From contig NZ_JAJCXB010000007.1 of the NCBI RefSeq assembly GCF_020564935.1, positions 62,001 through 126,000 of the forward strand: a DNA stretch of 64,000 bases, read 5' to 3'. The position numbers and the translations under genes were made by a program. The notes under the pieces are model-generated. The model saw only the letters and a list, made by a program, of their open reading frames with translations. It was not told the DNA's origin and searched no databases. This DNA comes from Streptomyces pinistramenti (GTDB lineage Bacteria; Actinomycetota; Actinomycetes; Streptomycetales; Streptomycetaceae). Position 1 is the stretch's first letter. Each line of letters starts with the position of its first letter. This document shows positions 49,614-57,600 of this stretch, in pieces.

Positions 49614-50484
49614 CGGCGGCCGTGAGGAGGTAGTAGTCCAGCAGGCCGTCCCGGTAGGCGGTCAGATACCGGCGCGGCCACTTGTCGCGGAGTTCCGGCC
49701 GCTCGGCCATGTAGCGGTCGTAGAACTCCCAGACGCCGTCCCCGACGGCCCGGATCCGCACCTGCGCGAGACCGGCGCCGGCGAGCGCCCCGGCCACCTC
49801 GTCGACGACGTGCGGTACGTCCAGGCCGTCGGCGAACGCGGGCAGCAGGCCGGGCAGCTCCCGTGCGGCCTCCGGGCTGCGGGCGAAGAACGTGGTCAGC
49901 GCGAGCCTGCCGTGCGGGCGCAGTACCCGCGCCGCCTCCTGGGCGAAGCCGGGCAGATTGCGGAAGTGCTGCACCGCTTCCACGGAGAAGAGGCAGTCCG
50001 CCGAGTCGTCCGGCAGCGGGATGCGCTGGGCGGCGCCGCGGAGGAACTCCAGCCGGCCGGTGCCGGGGCGCTCCGACAGGTCGGGGTGGGTGCGGCGGGC
50101 GCGGTCGATCTGGTCGGGGTGGGCGTCCAGGCCGGTGACCGAGGCGAAGCCGTATTCCTGGAGGGCCAGCGCGCTGCCGAGGCCGCGGCCGCAGCCGACC
50201 TCCAGGGCGTCGCGTCCCTCGGTGTGCGCGAAGGTGTCCAGGACCAGCCGGTAGAGGTCCTGCTCGCTGCGGATCCGGTCGGCCTCGGTCAGCGGGCCGC
50301 GCTGCCCGGCGTGCGGCATCCGGGCCCAGTAGCCGAAGTTGATGAAGCCGCCGGCGAAGGCGGCGACGGTGCTGAGGTCGAAGTCGCCGTAGATCTCGGC
50401 GACCCGGTCGGGGAGGCCGGGGCCGTCCGGGTGGTCCCGGAGGCCCGGACGGTCGGTGTCGTCCGGGGGCGGCTGCTGCGTCAT
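49600..50484 (-). CDS. SAM-dependent methyltransferase (class I)
   Basis: Protein of 294 residues with the class I motifs: motif I LEVGCGRGLGSAL (about residues 93-105), GLDAHPDQIDRAR, and motif IV-like ADCLFSVEAVQHF, then ARVLRPHGRLALTTFF. The N-terminal lid and C-terminal part (YDRYMAERPELRDKWPRRYL) resemble small-molecule and sterol-type methyltransferases used in secondary metabolism. ATG 50484 has GAGGAG five bases upstream. It is divergent from a luciferase-like monooxygenase across 74 bp, so the two may be co-regulated tailoring enzymes. Its 3' end lies over the PhoX relic. Confidence 0.88.
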   Translation of the reverse strand: MTQQPPPDDTDRPGLRDHPDGPGLPDRVAEIYGDFDLSTVAAFAGGFINFGYWARMPHAGQRGPLTEADRIRSEQDLYRLVLDTFAHTEGRDALEVGCGRGLGSALALQEYGFASVTGLDAHPDQIDRARRTHPDLSERPGTGRLEFLRGAAQRIPLPDDSADCLFSVEAVQHFRNLPGFAQEAARVLRPHGRLALTTFFARSPEAARELPGLLPAFADGLDVPHVVDEVAGALAGAGLAQVRIRAVGDGVWEFYDRYMAERPELRDKWPRRYLTAYRDGLLDYYLLTAAATGR

Positions 50485-50558
50485 CACACGCTCCTCGTGC
50501 ATGCCGTGACGTATGGGGCGGGGCGGAATCCTGGGCGCGCGCGGGTGTTGAAGGAGAG

Positions 50559-51602
50559 GTGAGCTCGACGATACGGACGACACGATTCTCGGTCCTGGAC
50601 CGGTCCCGCACCAGGCAGGGACATCCGCAGGCGGACGCGCTGCGGGACACCGTGGCCCTGGCGCGCCACGCCGAGCGGCTCGGCTACCACCGCTTCTGGG
50701 TGTCCGAGCACCACAGCGTGCCCGGGGTGGCCGGCTCCGCGCCGACCGTGCTCGCCGCCGCGGTCGCCGCGGCGACCTCCGTGATCAGGGTCGGCACCGG
50801 CGGGGTGATGCTGCCCAACCACCGGCCGCTGGTCGTCGCCGAGCAGTTCGGGGTGCTGGAATCGCTCTTCCCCGGCCGGATCGACATGGGCCTCGGCAGG
50901 TCCGTCGGGTTCACCGGCGGCATCCGCCGCGCGCTGGGCACGGACAAGGACGCCGCCGACGGCTTCGGGGCGCAACTGGCCGAGCTGACCGGCTACTTCA
51001 CCGGCACCCAGCGCAGCCACCCGCAGGTGCACGCCTGGCCTGCCGAGGGGCTGCGGGTGCCGGCGTTCGTGCTGGCCACGGGCGCGGGCGCGCAGCCGGC
51101 GGCCGAAGCGGGGCTCGCCCTGGTGATCGGGGACGTACGGGGCAGGCAGCGCATGCGGGAGGCGATCGAGGGCTACCGCGCGGCCTTTCGCCCCTCGGCG
51201 CTGTGGGACCGGCCGTACGTCGTCGTCTCGGGGACCGTCGCGGTGGCCGGCAGCGCCGGTGAGGCCCGCCGACTGCTGCTCCCGGAGGCGCGCGCCCTGG
51301 CCCACTCCCGTACGCACGGCGTCTTCCCGCCGCTGCGGCCCGCCGCGGAGGCCGAGGCTGCGGCGGAGGCGATGCCGGAGCGGGAGCGCGGCTTCTACGA
51401 CGCGGCGCTGCGCGGGCAGCTGTACGGCACGGAGGACGAGGTCGCCGACGCCCTGGGCACCTTGATCGAGGACAGTGCGGCGGACGAGGTGCTGGTCACG
51501 ACCAGTACTTATGAGCGCGGGCCGCTGCTGGAGTCCTACGAGCGGCTGGCCAGGGTGGCGGGCCTGGCGGGCGCGGCCGGTCCGGCGGCGGACCTGCGGT
51601 GA
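50559..51602 (+). CDS. Luciferase-like flavin monooxygenase (LLM class)
   Basis: TIM-barrel flavin-dependent oxidoreductase of 347 residues. Class markers: FWVSEHHSVPGVAGSAP, IRVGTGGVMLPNHRPLVVAEQF and GRIDMGLGRSVGF. Closest in layout to the MsnO8-like subgroup. GTG start with AAGGAGAG upstream. Divergent from the methyltransferase; substrate unknown. Confidence 0.88.
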   Translation: MSSTIRTTRFSVLDRSRTRQGHPQADALRDTVALARHAERLGYHRFWVSEHHSVPGVAGSAPTVLAAAVAAATSVIRVGTGGVMLPNHRPLVVAEQFGVLESLFPGRIDMGLGRSVGFTGGIRRALGTDKDAADGFGAQLAELTGYFTGTQRSHPQVHAWPAEGLRVPAFVLATGAGAQPAAEAGLALVIGDVRGRQRMREAIEGYRAAFRPSALWDRPYVVVSGTVAVAGSAGEARRLLLPEARALAHSRTHGVFPPLRPAAEAEAAAEAMPERERGFYDAALRGQLYGTEDEVADALGTLIEDSAADEVLVTTSTYERGPLLESYERLARVAGLAGAAGPAADLR

Positions 51603-51642
51603 GCTGTGCGGCCTGCCCGGTGTGCGGGCGCGGGCCGGGCGC

Positions 51643-51679
51643 GCCCGGAGGACCCGCGGGGCGGCGGGTCCTCCCGGGC
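51643..51679. terminator. Bidirectional terminator between monooxygenase and TerD gene
   Basis: Arms 51643-51657 and 51664-51679 (15 pairs with one bulged C) around a 6-nt loop, between convergent genes. Confidence 0.8.
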
Positions 51680-51692
51680 TGCGGTGCCGGGG

Positions 51693-52955
51693 TCAGAGCG
51701 CGGCGGCTCCCGGCTTGACCATGCCGCGGACCGTGCGTGCGTCGACGAACTCGCCCATGGCCGTCATCTCCCACTCGCCGGAGAACTGCCGGATGAGCTT
51801 GGCCATCATCACGCCGGTGCGTGCCTCGGCGCCGGTCAGGTCGAAGCGCACCAGCTCCTCGCCGGTCCGGGCGTCCGTGAGCCGGCAGTACGCCTTGGCG
51901 ACTTCCGTGAACTTCTGTCCGGAGAAGGAGTTCACGGTGAAGACCAGGCCGGTGACCTCCGGGGGGATGCCACCGAGGTGGACGGTGATCACTTCGTCGT
52001 CGCCCGAGCCGTCGCCGGTGAGGTTGTCGCCGGAGTGCTGGATCGCGCCGTTGAGCACCTGCAGTTTGCCGAAGAAGCAGTTGGCGACCTTCTTGCGGTC
52101 CGGTCCGTAGGCGATGACCGAGGCGTCCAGGTCGATGTCCTTGCCGCGGAAGGCGGGCTCCCAGCCCAGGCCCATCGCGACCGAACTCAGCAGCGGGCGG
52201 CCGCCCTTGACCAGCGAGACGGTCTGGTTCTTCTGGAGGCTGACCCGGCCCTTGTCGAGATTGATCTTGCCGGCGCCGGGGGCGGGCGCCGCAGGCGGGG
52301 CGGGCGGGGCCGGGGGCACGGCGGCGGGCGGCGGGGCGAGCGGCGCGGGGGCGCCGGCGGGCGGTCCCCACTGGCCGGCGGGCGGCGCCACGGGGGCCTG
52401 CGGCTGCGGGGCGGGCGTCGGCGCGGGAGCGGCCTGCGGCTCGGACGCCGCGGGCTCCTCGACGCTGACGCCGAAGTCGGTGGCGATCCCGGCCAGGCCG
52501 TCGGCGTAGCCCTGGCCGACGGCGCGCACCTTCCAGGCGCCGTTGCGGCGGTAGATCTCGACGACCACCAGCGCGGTCTCCGCCCCGAGCTGCGGCGGGG
52601 TGAAGGAGGCGAGGACGCTGCCGTCCTGGGCGTTGCGGACGGTGCCGGTCGGTTCCGTTCCGGCGAAGGTGGCACCGGGCGCGTCCAGGCTCGCCGTGAC
52701 GACGATCTTCTCGATGCCGTCGGGCACCGCCGTGGTGTCGACGGTGATGGTGTCGCCGCCGCCGGCCGCCCCGGAACTGTGCGTCACACCGGGGCCGTTG
52801 GGCTGGTTGTAGAAAACGAAGTCGTCGTCGGAGCGCACCTTGCCTTCGGCGGTGAGCAACAGGCCCGACACATCCAGCCGCGCGGGAGCGGTGACGTCCA
52901 CCGCCACCCGCGCGGAGGTGAGCGGGAGGTTCGAGCCAGGAGTCATAGCGGTCAT
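51693..52955 (-). CDS. Tandem TerD-family stress protein
   Basis: Protein of 420 residues with two TerD-like calcium-binding domains (about residues 1-165 and 235-420) joined by a 60-residue Pro/Ala linker. The second domain carries the more typical sequence (INLDKGRVSLQKNQTVSL; GDGSGDDEVITVHLGGIP; GEWEMTAMGEFVDARTVRGM), including the acidic calcium-site residues. TerD proteins are linked to tellurite resistance, stress and development in Streptomyces. Start 52955 (MTAMTPGSN), with ATG 52946 also possible; no clear ribosome site. It lies downstream of the GlsB-like membrane gene on the same strand. Confidence 0.92.
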   Translation of the reverse strand: MTAMTPGSNLPLTSARVAVDVTAPARLDVSGLLLTAEGKVRSDDDFVFYNQPNGPGVTHSSGAAGGGDTITVDTTAVPDGIEKIVVTASLDAPGATFAGTEPTGTVRNAQDGSVLASFTPPQLGAETALVVVEIYRRNGAWKVRAVGQGYADGLAGIATDFGVSVEEPAASEPQAAPAPTPAPQPQAPVAPPAGQWGPPAGAPAPLAPPPAAVPPAPPAPPAAPAPGAGKINLDKGRVSLQKNQTVSLVKGGRPLLSSVAMGLGWEPAFRGKDIDLDASVIAYGPDRKKVANCFFGKLQVLNGAIQHSGDNLTGDGSGDDEVITVHLGGIPPEVTGLVFTVNSFSGQKFTEVAKAYCRLTDARTGEELVRFDLTGAEARTGVMMAKLIRQFSGEWEMTAMGEFVDARTVRGMVKPGAAAL

Positions 52956-53028
52956 GCCAGCAGTAACGAACGACCGGCTTTTACGGTTCCATTACCCGCT
53001 GCCGATCCGCTGCCTCCCGCCCGACCGT

Positions 53029-53301
53029 TCAGCGCCGGTCGCGGGAGTTGCCGAACAGCAGCCGGTAGGCGATCAGCAGGACGAGGGCGCCGGCGACGGC
53101 GGCGACCCAGGTCGAGAGGTCGAAGATGTCCTTCGGTATCGGGCGGTCCAGGATCTTGACGGACAGCCAGCCGCCGATGAAGGAGCCGACGATGCCGATC
53201 AGGGTGGTGCCGACGAGCCCGCCCGGGTCGCGTCCCGGGAGCAGGACCTTGGCGATCACGCCGGCGATCAGTCCCAGTACGAGCCAGCTGACGATACCCA
53301 T
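53029..53301 (-). CDS. GlsB/YeaQ/YmgE-family membrane protein
   Basis: Small membrane protein of 90 residues with three helices and the family glycine pattern (GLIAGVIAKVLLPGRDPGG; GIVGSFIGGWLSVKIL). Transglycosylase-associated/YeaQ proteins respond to envelope and osmotic stress. ATG 53301 with GAGGAAA upstream. Separated by 73 bp from the TerD gene downstream, so the two stress-type genes may share a transcript. Confidence 0.92.
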   Translation of the reverse strand: MGIVSWLVLGLIAGVIAKVLLPGRDPGGLVGTTLIGIVGSFIGGWLSVKILDRPIPKDIFDLSTWVAAVAGALVLLIAYRLLFGNSRDRR

Positions 53302-53423
53302 GGTGCGTTTCCTCGTTCCTGCGCAGTGCCGCGCTGACGTGCCGCCGCCCCGTGCGCTGTTGCGATGCGCCGCCCGTGTGGCGGCGCTGCCGGTGTGACG
53401 TGGTGTTTTCGATGTAGCGTTGT

Positions 53424-53435
53424 GTCTTCGAAGAC
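53424..53435. promoter_or_regulatory. GTCTTCGAAGAC palindrome upstream of the GlsB-like gene
   Basis: Perfect 12-bp palindrome, 122 bp upstream of the GlsB-like start and 91 bp downstream of the uronate dehydrogenase stop. It lies in an A/T-richer patch and could be an operator; no factor is suggested by the sequence alone. Confidence 0.35.
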
Positions 53436-53525
53436 GCCAGGGGAGGGTACAGCGTTGCGTGCGGCGGCGGATCGGCCGCAGCACATCGCCGGGCGGGGGG
53501 CGGGCGGCGCCGCCGCGCGCCCCCG

Positions 53526-54335
53526 TCAGTACGGCCAGAGGGGCGGGTCGGTGCAGAACGCCCCGCCGATATGGGTGTGTTCGGGATTGTCCGGGTCGAG
53601 TGCGCCCTGGGCGGCGAGCAGCGCGGCCGCGTACGGCTCGGAGTCGTCCTGCGGCGCGTACCCGAGGGCGCGGGCGCTCGACAGGTCCCACCACAGCCGG
53701 GTGTTGGCCGACGAGGCGTAGGCGACGGTGTGGCCGACGTGCTCCGCGGTCAGGGATGCGTGCAGCAGCCGCGCGCAGTCCGCGGGGCTCAGCCAGATCG
53801 ACAGCATCCGTACGGTCGTCGGCTCGGGGAAGCAGGAGCCGATGCGCAGTGAGACGGTCTCGATGCCGTGCAGGTCCCAGTAGAGCGAGGCGAGGTCCTC
53901 GCCGAAGCCCTTGGACAGGCCGTAGAAGGTGTCGGGACGGCGCGGGGTGCCCACGGGGATCGCGGCGGAGCCGTCGGCCGGCCGCGGCGTGAACCCGACG
54001 GCGTGGTTCGACGAGGCGAGGACGACGCGGCGGACGCCTTCCTCGCGGGCCGCTTCGTAGAGGTGGTGGGTGCCCTCGATGTTGGCCCGCAGGATCTTCT
54101 CGAAGGGCGCTTCCAGGGAGATGCCGGCGAGGTGGATGACCGCGTCGACGCCGCGCACCGCATCGCGCAGCGCGTCCGTGTCCGCCAGGTCGGCGGTGAT
54201 CGCGTCCGGCGCGTCGTCGATCGGCCGCTGGTCGAACAGCCGCAGCCGGTAGCCGTACGGCGGCAGCAACGCGCGCATCAGGGTGCCGAGTCCGCCGGCG
54301 GCGCCGGTGAGCAGGACGGTGCGGGGTGCGGTCAT
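53526..54335 (-). CDS. udh: Uronate dehydrogenase (NAD-dependent)
   Basis: Short-chain (extended SDR) enzyme of 269 residues oxidising D-glucuronate/D-galacturonate to aldarolactones. It follows the Agrobacterium-type Udh pattern closely: LLTGAAGGLGTLMR, HLAGISLEAPFEKIL, VLASSNHAVGF, catalytic YGLSKGFGE (Tyr, Lys) and RIGSCFPEP ... RMLSIWLSP. It would feed the oxidative pathway whose later enzymes KdgD and dioxovalerate dehydrogenase are in this window. ATG 54335 has GAGGAGC upstream. Divergent from kdgD with matched promoters in between. Confidence 0.88.
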   Translation of the reverse strand: MTAPRTVLLTGAAGGLGTLMRALLPPYGYRLRLFDQRPIDDAPDAITADLADTDALRDAVRGVDAVIHLAGISLEAPFEKILRANIEGTHHLYEAAREEGVRRVVLASSNHAVGFTPRPADGSAAIPVGTPRRPDTFYGLSKGFGEDLASLYWDLHGIETVSLRIGSCFPEPTTVRMLSIWLSPADCARLLHASLTAEHVGHTVAYASSANTRLWWDLSSARALGYAPQDDSEPYAAALLAAQGALDPDNPEHTHIGGAFCTDPPLWPY

Positions 54336-54378
54336 GGGCGGGGCTCCTCGGGCTGAGCTGCGAGGCTGTATGCGCGGA

Positions 54379-54386
54379 CAGCATTC
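54379..54386. promoter_or_regulatory. CAGCATTC element shared with the iclR promoter
   Basis: Just downstream of the udh -10 box. The same octamer is at 59449-59456 between iclR and the dioxovalerate dehydrogenase gene. Here it overlaps a GCTGT-N8-ACAGC inverted repeat (54365-54382). Possible IclR half-site. Confidence 0.35.
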
Positions 54387-54398
54387 AGATCTGTGGAC

Positions 54399-54428
54399 AC
54401 CGTAGGGACGCGGATCAGGGCAGGTCAA
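54399..54428 (-). promoter_or_regulatory. Promoter of udh
   Basis: On the minus strand, -35 TTGACC (54428-54423), 18-bp spacer, -10 TACGGT (54404-54399). Leader about 57 nt. Confidence 0.7.
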
Positions 54429-54479
54429 GACGCCGACTGCGGCGGCCGGTTCGGCCTGTGGCGCGGTGGTTTCGGGCCC

Positions 54480-54509
54480 TTGACCGGCGTGGGAAGGCTG
54501 CTCTAGCGT
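54480..54509 (+). promoter_or_regulatory. Promoter of kdgD
   Basis: -35 TTGACC (54480-54485), 18-bp spacer, -10 TAGCGT (54504-54509). Same architecture as the divergent udh promoter 52 bp away; leader about 100 nt. Confidence 0.75.
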
Positions 54510-54618
54510 GACGGCGTTCAGGGATATGTACGTGGATCAGAGACGTGCACGGGCGCGACGGTGTGCGGGGAGAGACGCGTACGCGCCGCCACACGTACGA
54601 GCACGCCAGGGAGAGCCC

Positions 54619-55614
54619 GTGACCTCAGACCCTCCCCCAGCTACCGCTGGGAGGTACCCCCAACTCGCCGACCGCCTCGACGGACTGCTGTTCTTCCCCG
54701 TGACCGCCTACGCGCCCGACGGCACGGTGGACCTGGACACCTTCCGCGCCCATGTGCGGCGCGGCATCGATGCGGGCGCCGCCGCCGTCTTCGCCTGCTG
54801 CGGCACCGGCGAGTTCCACGCGCTCACCCCCGAGGAGTTCGCGCGCTGCGTCGCCGCCGCGGCCGAAGAGGCCGCCGGGCAGGTGCCGGTGGTGGCGGGG
54901 GCGGGCTACGGCACCGCGCTGGCCGTGCAGTTCGCCCGGCTCGCCCGCGACGCGGGCGCCGACGGGCTGCTCGCGATGCCGCCCTACCTCGTCGTCGCAG
55001 GACAGGACGGCCTGCTGCGGCACTACCGCGAACTGGCCGCGGCCACCGAGCTGCCGGTCATCGTCTACCAGCGGGACAACGCCGTCTTCGAGCCGGCCAC
55101 CGTCGTCGAACTGGCCAGGACGCCGGGCATCATCGGCCTCAAGGACGGCCTGGGCGACCTCGATCTGCTCCAGCGCATCATCAGCACGGTCCGCACGGAC
55201 GCCCCGGGCGAGGACTTCCTCTACTTCAACGGCCTGCCCACCGCGGAGCTGACCGGGCCCGCCTACCTGGGCCTCGGCGTCCGTCTCTACTCCTCGGCCG
55301 TCTTCGCCTTCGCGCCCGAGATCGCCCTCGCCTTCCACCGGGCGCTGACCACCGGTGACCAGGCCACCGTCACCCGGCTGACGGACGGCTTCTACCGGCC
55401 GCTCGTCGAGCTGCGCAACCGCGGCCGCGGCTATGCCGTGTCGCTGGTCAAGGCGGGGGTGCGGCTGCGCGGCCTGGACGTCGGCGGCGTCCGGCCGCCG
55501 CTCGCCGAACCCGACCCGGCGCACCTCGACGCACTCCGCACCCTGATCGGGCACGGCCTCGGCCTGGTGGCGGACGCCGCCCCGGGGGCCGCCGCCGGAA
55601 CAGCCGGTCCCTGA
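54619..55614 (+). CDS. kdgD: 5-dehydro-4-deoxyglucarate dehydratase
   Basis: Class I aldolase-fold (DHDPS/NAL superfamily) enzyme of 331 residues that decarboxylates and dehydrates 5-keto-4-deoxyglucarate to 2,5-dioxopentanoate. Subfamily marks: LLFFPVTAYAPDG, CCGTGEFHALTPEEF, VIVYQRDNAVF (active-site Tyr) and the Schiff-base Lys in IIGLKDGLGDLDLLQ. GTG 54619 has GGGAGAG upstream. Codons 5-14 are encoded by a dispersed streptomycete repeat, so the first 15 residues are probably not functional protein. The stop overlaps the next start by one base. Confidence 0.9.
   Translation: MTSDPPPATAGRYPQLADRLDGLLFFPVTAYAPDGTVDLDTFRAHVRRGIDAGAAAVFACCGTGEFHALTPEEFARCVAAAAEEAAGQVPVVAGAGYGTALAVQFARLARDAGADGLLAMPPYLVVAGQDGLLRHYRELAAATELPVIVYQRDNAVFEPATVVELARTPGIIGLKDGLGDLDLLQRIISTVRTDAPGEDFLYFNGLPTAELTGPAYLGLGVRLYSSAVFAFAPEIALAFHRALTTGDQATVTRLTDGFYRPLVELRNRGRGYAVSLVKAGVRLRGLDVGGVRPPLAEPDPAHLDALRTLIGHGLGLVADAAPGAAAGTAGP
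54632..54659 (+). repeat. Dispersed streptomycete hairpin repeat, copy 2, inside kdgD
   Basis: CTCCCCCAGC, TACC loop, GCTGGG, AGGTACCC: 24/28 identical to 15493-15520. It lies in frame at the 5' end of kdgD without disrupting it. Confidence 0.75.
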
Positions 55615-56825
55615 TGCGGGCCGCCGCCTTCCTCTACCCCTGGGACGTGGTGGGCGACCCGGAGGCCGCGCAGCGCATCGCCGGGCTCGGCATCCGGCAG
55701 GTCACCCTGGCGTCGGCCTACCACTCCACCCGCGCCCTCACCCCGCGCCACCCGCGCCACCGCATCGTCACCGCCCGGCACTCCGCGGTCCTCTACCCGC
55801 CGGACCCGGCGCACTGGGCGGGCCACGAGCTGCGCCCCCGCGTCCAGGACTGGATGCCGGGCCCCGACCCGTTCGGCGAGGCCGCGCGGGCGCTGGCCGC
55901 CGCCGGCCTCGACGTGCACAGCTGGGTCGTCCTGGCCCACAACTCCCGCCTGGGCACCGACCATCCGTCATCCGTCGTACGCAATGCCTACGGCGACCCC
56001 TACCCCTGGGCGCCGTGCATCGCCCGCCCCGAGGTGCACGATCATCTCGTCGCGCTCGCGGCGGAGGCGGCCGTGCGGCCCGGAGCCCGCGGCACCGAGC
56101 TGGAGTCCTGCGGCTGGTACGGCATGGCGCACCTGCACGCCCACGACAAGATCGGTGGGGTGCCGCTCTCCGGAGCCGCGCAGTACCTGATGTCACTGTG
56201 CTTCTGCCCAGTCTGCTGTCGCGGCTATGCCGAACTCGGGCTGGAGGGTGAGGAGTTGCGTACCGCCGTCGTCCGTGCGCTGGAGCCGCTGTGGGCCGGG
56301 GCCGCGGATCCGGCGGGCGCGGACGGCCGGGCGGGGGAGTGGGCCGCGGTCGAGGCGCTGCTCGGCGCCGGGCGCGCGGCCGTGACACGCGCCTGGCGCG
56401 ACGGGGTGGCCGGCAGGATCCGGCGCGCGACGGTGGCGGCGGTCCGCGCGGCGGCCACCGGGGGGTTCCGGGTCCTGCTGCACGCCGATCCGGCCGCGCA
56501 CCGTTGCGGGCCCAACGCCGGGGTGGATCCGGTGGCGGTGTTCGGGTACGCGGACGGTGTGGTGGTGCCGTGCGGTGGCGGCGCTGCGGCGCGGGCGGAC
56601 GCGCTCGCCCCGTTCGCCGCGGCGCCCGGAGCCGGTGGCGCGGCCATCGCCGCCAACTTCGCCGTGGTCTCCGGGATGGGCGGCAGCCCCGGCACACTCG
56701 CCGCCGACGCCGCGCACGCCGCCTCGCTCGGCGCGACCGAACTGCGGCTCTACCACGCGGGCCTGGCGAGCGACGCGGACCTGGCCGCCGTGCGCACGGC
56801 CCTGGCCGGCCGGTCCGCGCGGTGA
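55614..56825 (+). CDS. Unrecognised TIM-barrel-like protein coupled to kdgD
   Basis: Cytoplasmic protein of 403 residues, not assigned. It opens with a barrel-like strand (AAAFLYPWDVVGD) and alternates strands and helices. The middle shows features seen in some uncharacterised glycoside-hydrolase-like proteins: PWAPCIARPEVHDHLVALAA, then TELESCGWYG with an acidic residue, then CFCPVCCRGYAELG, a Cys-rich turn possibly binding metal. The start overlaps the kdgD stop by one base (TGATG), so the two are co-translated. The context points to uronate or aldarate metabolism (lactonase, hydrolase or dehydratase step), but the reaction cannot be read from sequence. A terminator follows. Confidence 0.75.
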   Translation: MRAAAFLYPWDVVGDPEAAQRIAGLGIRQVTLASAYHSTRALTPRHPRHRIVTARHSAVLYPPDPAHWAGHELRPRVQDWMPGPDPFGEAARALAAAGLDVHSWVVLAHNSRLGTDHPSSVVRNAYGDPYPWAPCIARPEVHDHLVALAAEAAVRPGARGTELESCGWYGMAHLHAHDKIGGVPLSGAAQYLMSLCFCPVCCRGYAELGLEGEELRTAVVRALEPLWAGAADPAGADGRAGEWAAVEALLGAGRAAVTRAWRDGVAGRIRRATVAAVRAAATGGFRVLLHADPAAHRCGPNAGVDPVAVFGYADGVVVPCGGGAAARADALAPFAAAPGAGGAAIAANFAVVSGMGGSPGTLAADAAHAASLGATELRLYHAGLASDADLAAVRTALAGRSAR

Positions 56826-56833
56826 ACAGCGGA

Positions 56834-56861
56834 CCGGGGCGGCTCCCGCGGGCCGCCCCGG
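56834..56861. terminator. Terminator between the kdgD operon and the sortase gene
   Basis: CCGGGGCGGC (56834-56843), 8-nt loop, GCCGCCCCGG (56852-56861): perfect 10-bp arms between convergent genes. Confidence 0.85.
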
Positions 56862-56886
56862 CGTGTGTGGCCCCCCTGCGCGGCGG

Positions 56887-57549
56887 TTACCCGCTGCCGG
56901 TCAGATGCGCGAAGACGACGACGTTGCCGCGGTACGCGTGCCGTTCCCTGTCGAAGCCGCCGCCGCAGGTGATCAGGCGCAACTCGGCCCGCCCTGAAGG
57001 GCCGTAGACCTTGGCGTCGGGGAAGTCGTCGCCCCGGTAGACCTCGACCGCGTCGACGCTGAACACCGCGGTCCTGCCGTCCGCGCGCCGGACTTCGACG
57101 GTGCTGTGCTTCTTCAGCGAACCCAGGTCGTGGAAGGCGGCCGGGCCGTCATCGGTGTCGACGTGGCCGACGACCAGAGCGGTGCCACGGGCGCCGGGCG
57201 CGGTGCCGCCCCGGTACCAGCCGGCCAGGTTCGCGGGCCGCGCGGGCGGCGCCTGGAGGGTGCCGTGCGCGTCCAGGCGCAGCGGGGTCAGGGGCGCGTC
57301 GATGCCGGCGGCCGACACCGTGACACGGAGCGGCCGCGACGCGGGCAGCGGCGCAGCGGCGGCCCGCGCCGGGGGTTCCACGGCACGGGGGGCGGCCGCC
57401 CGAGCGCCGAACGCCTGGGCGGTGGACGGCTGGGGCGGGGCGGTGGCCTGCGCGCCGGTGGCGATGAGCCAGATCCCGGCACCCAGCGCGGCCACCGTCA
57501 GCACGGATATGCCGGTCGTCCCGCCGTTCACACGGCTCCTGATCCCCAT
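56887..57549 (-). CDS. Class E/F-like sortase
   Basis: Membrane-anchored transpeptidase of 220 residues. One N-terminal helix (about residues 13-31), Ala/Pro linker to about 72, then the sortase barrel with catalytic His129 (VVGHVD), Cys194 (LITCGG) and an Arg at 200 or 206. Shorter and more divergent than housekeeping class E sortases; closest in layout to class F of actinobacteria. ATG 57549. It follows, on the same strand, a surface protein that is its presumed partner. Confidence 0.88.
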   Translation of the reverse strand: MGIRSRVNGGTTGISVLTVAALGAGIWLIATGAQATAPPQPSTAQAFGARAAAPRAVEPPARAAAAPLPASRPLRVTVSAAGIDAPLTPLRLDAHGTLQAPPARPANLAGWYRGGTAPGARGTALVVGHVDTDDGPAAFHDLGSLKKHSTVEVRRADGRTAVFSVDAVEVYRGDDFPDAKVYGPSGRAELRLITCGGGFDRERHAYRGNVVVFAHLTGSG

Positions 57550-57600
57550 CGCGATTCCCTGCCTCCAAGAGGGCGTATCCGAACGGTGTTCCGGCCGGTG

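Noticed and set aside
48853..50562. 569-residue plus-strand open frame
   Set aside because: Its first half runs through the PhoX relic and its second half is antisense to the methyltransferase; no single protein family fits.
53424..53450. Possible stress-sigma (GNNT ... GGGTAC) promoter on the plus strand
   Set aside because: The spacing is longer than usual and no plus-strand gene lies downstream, so it would only give antisense RNA over uronate dehydrogenase.
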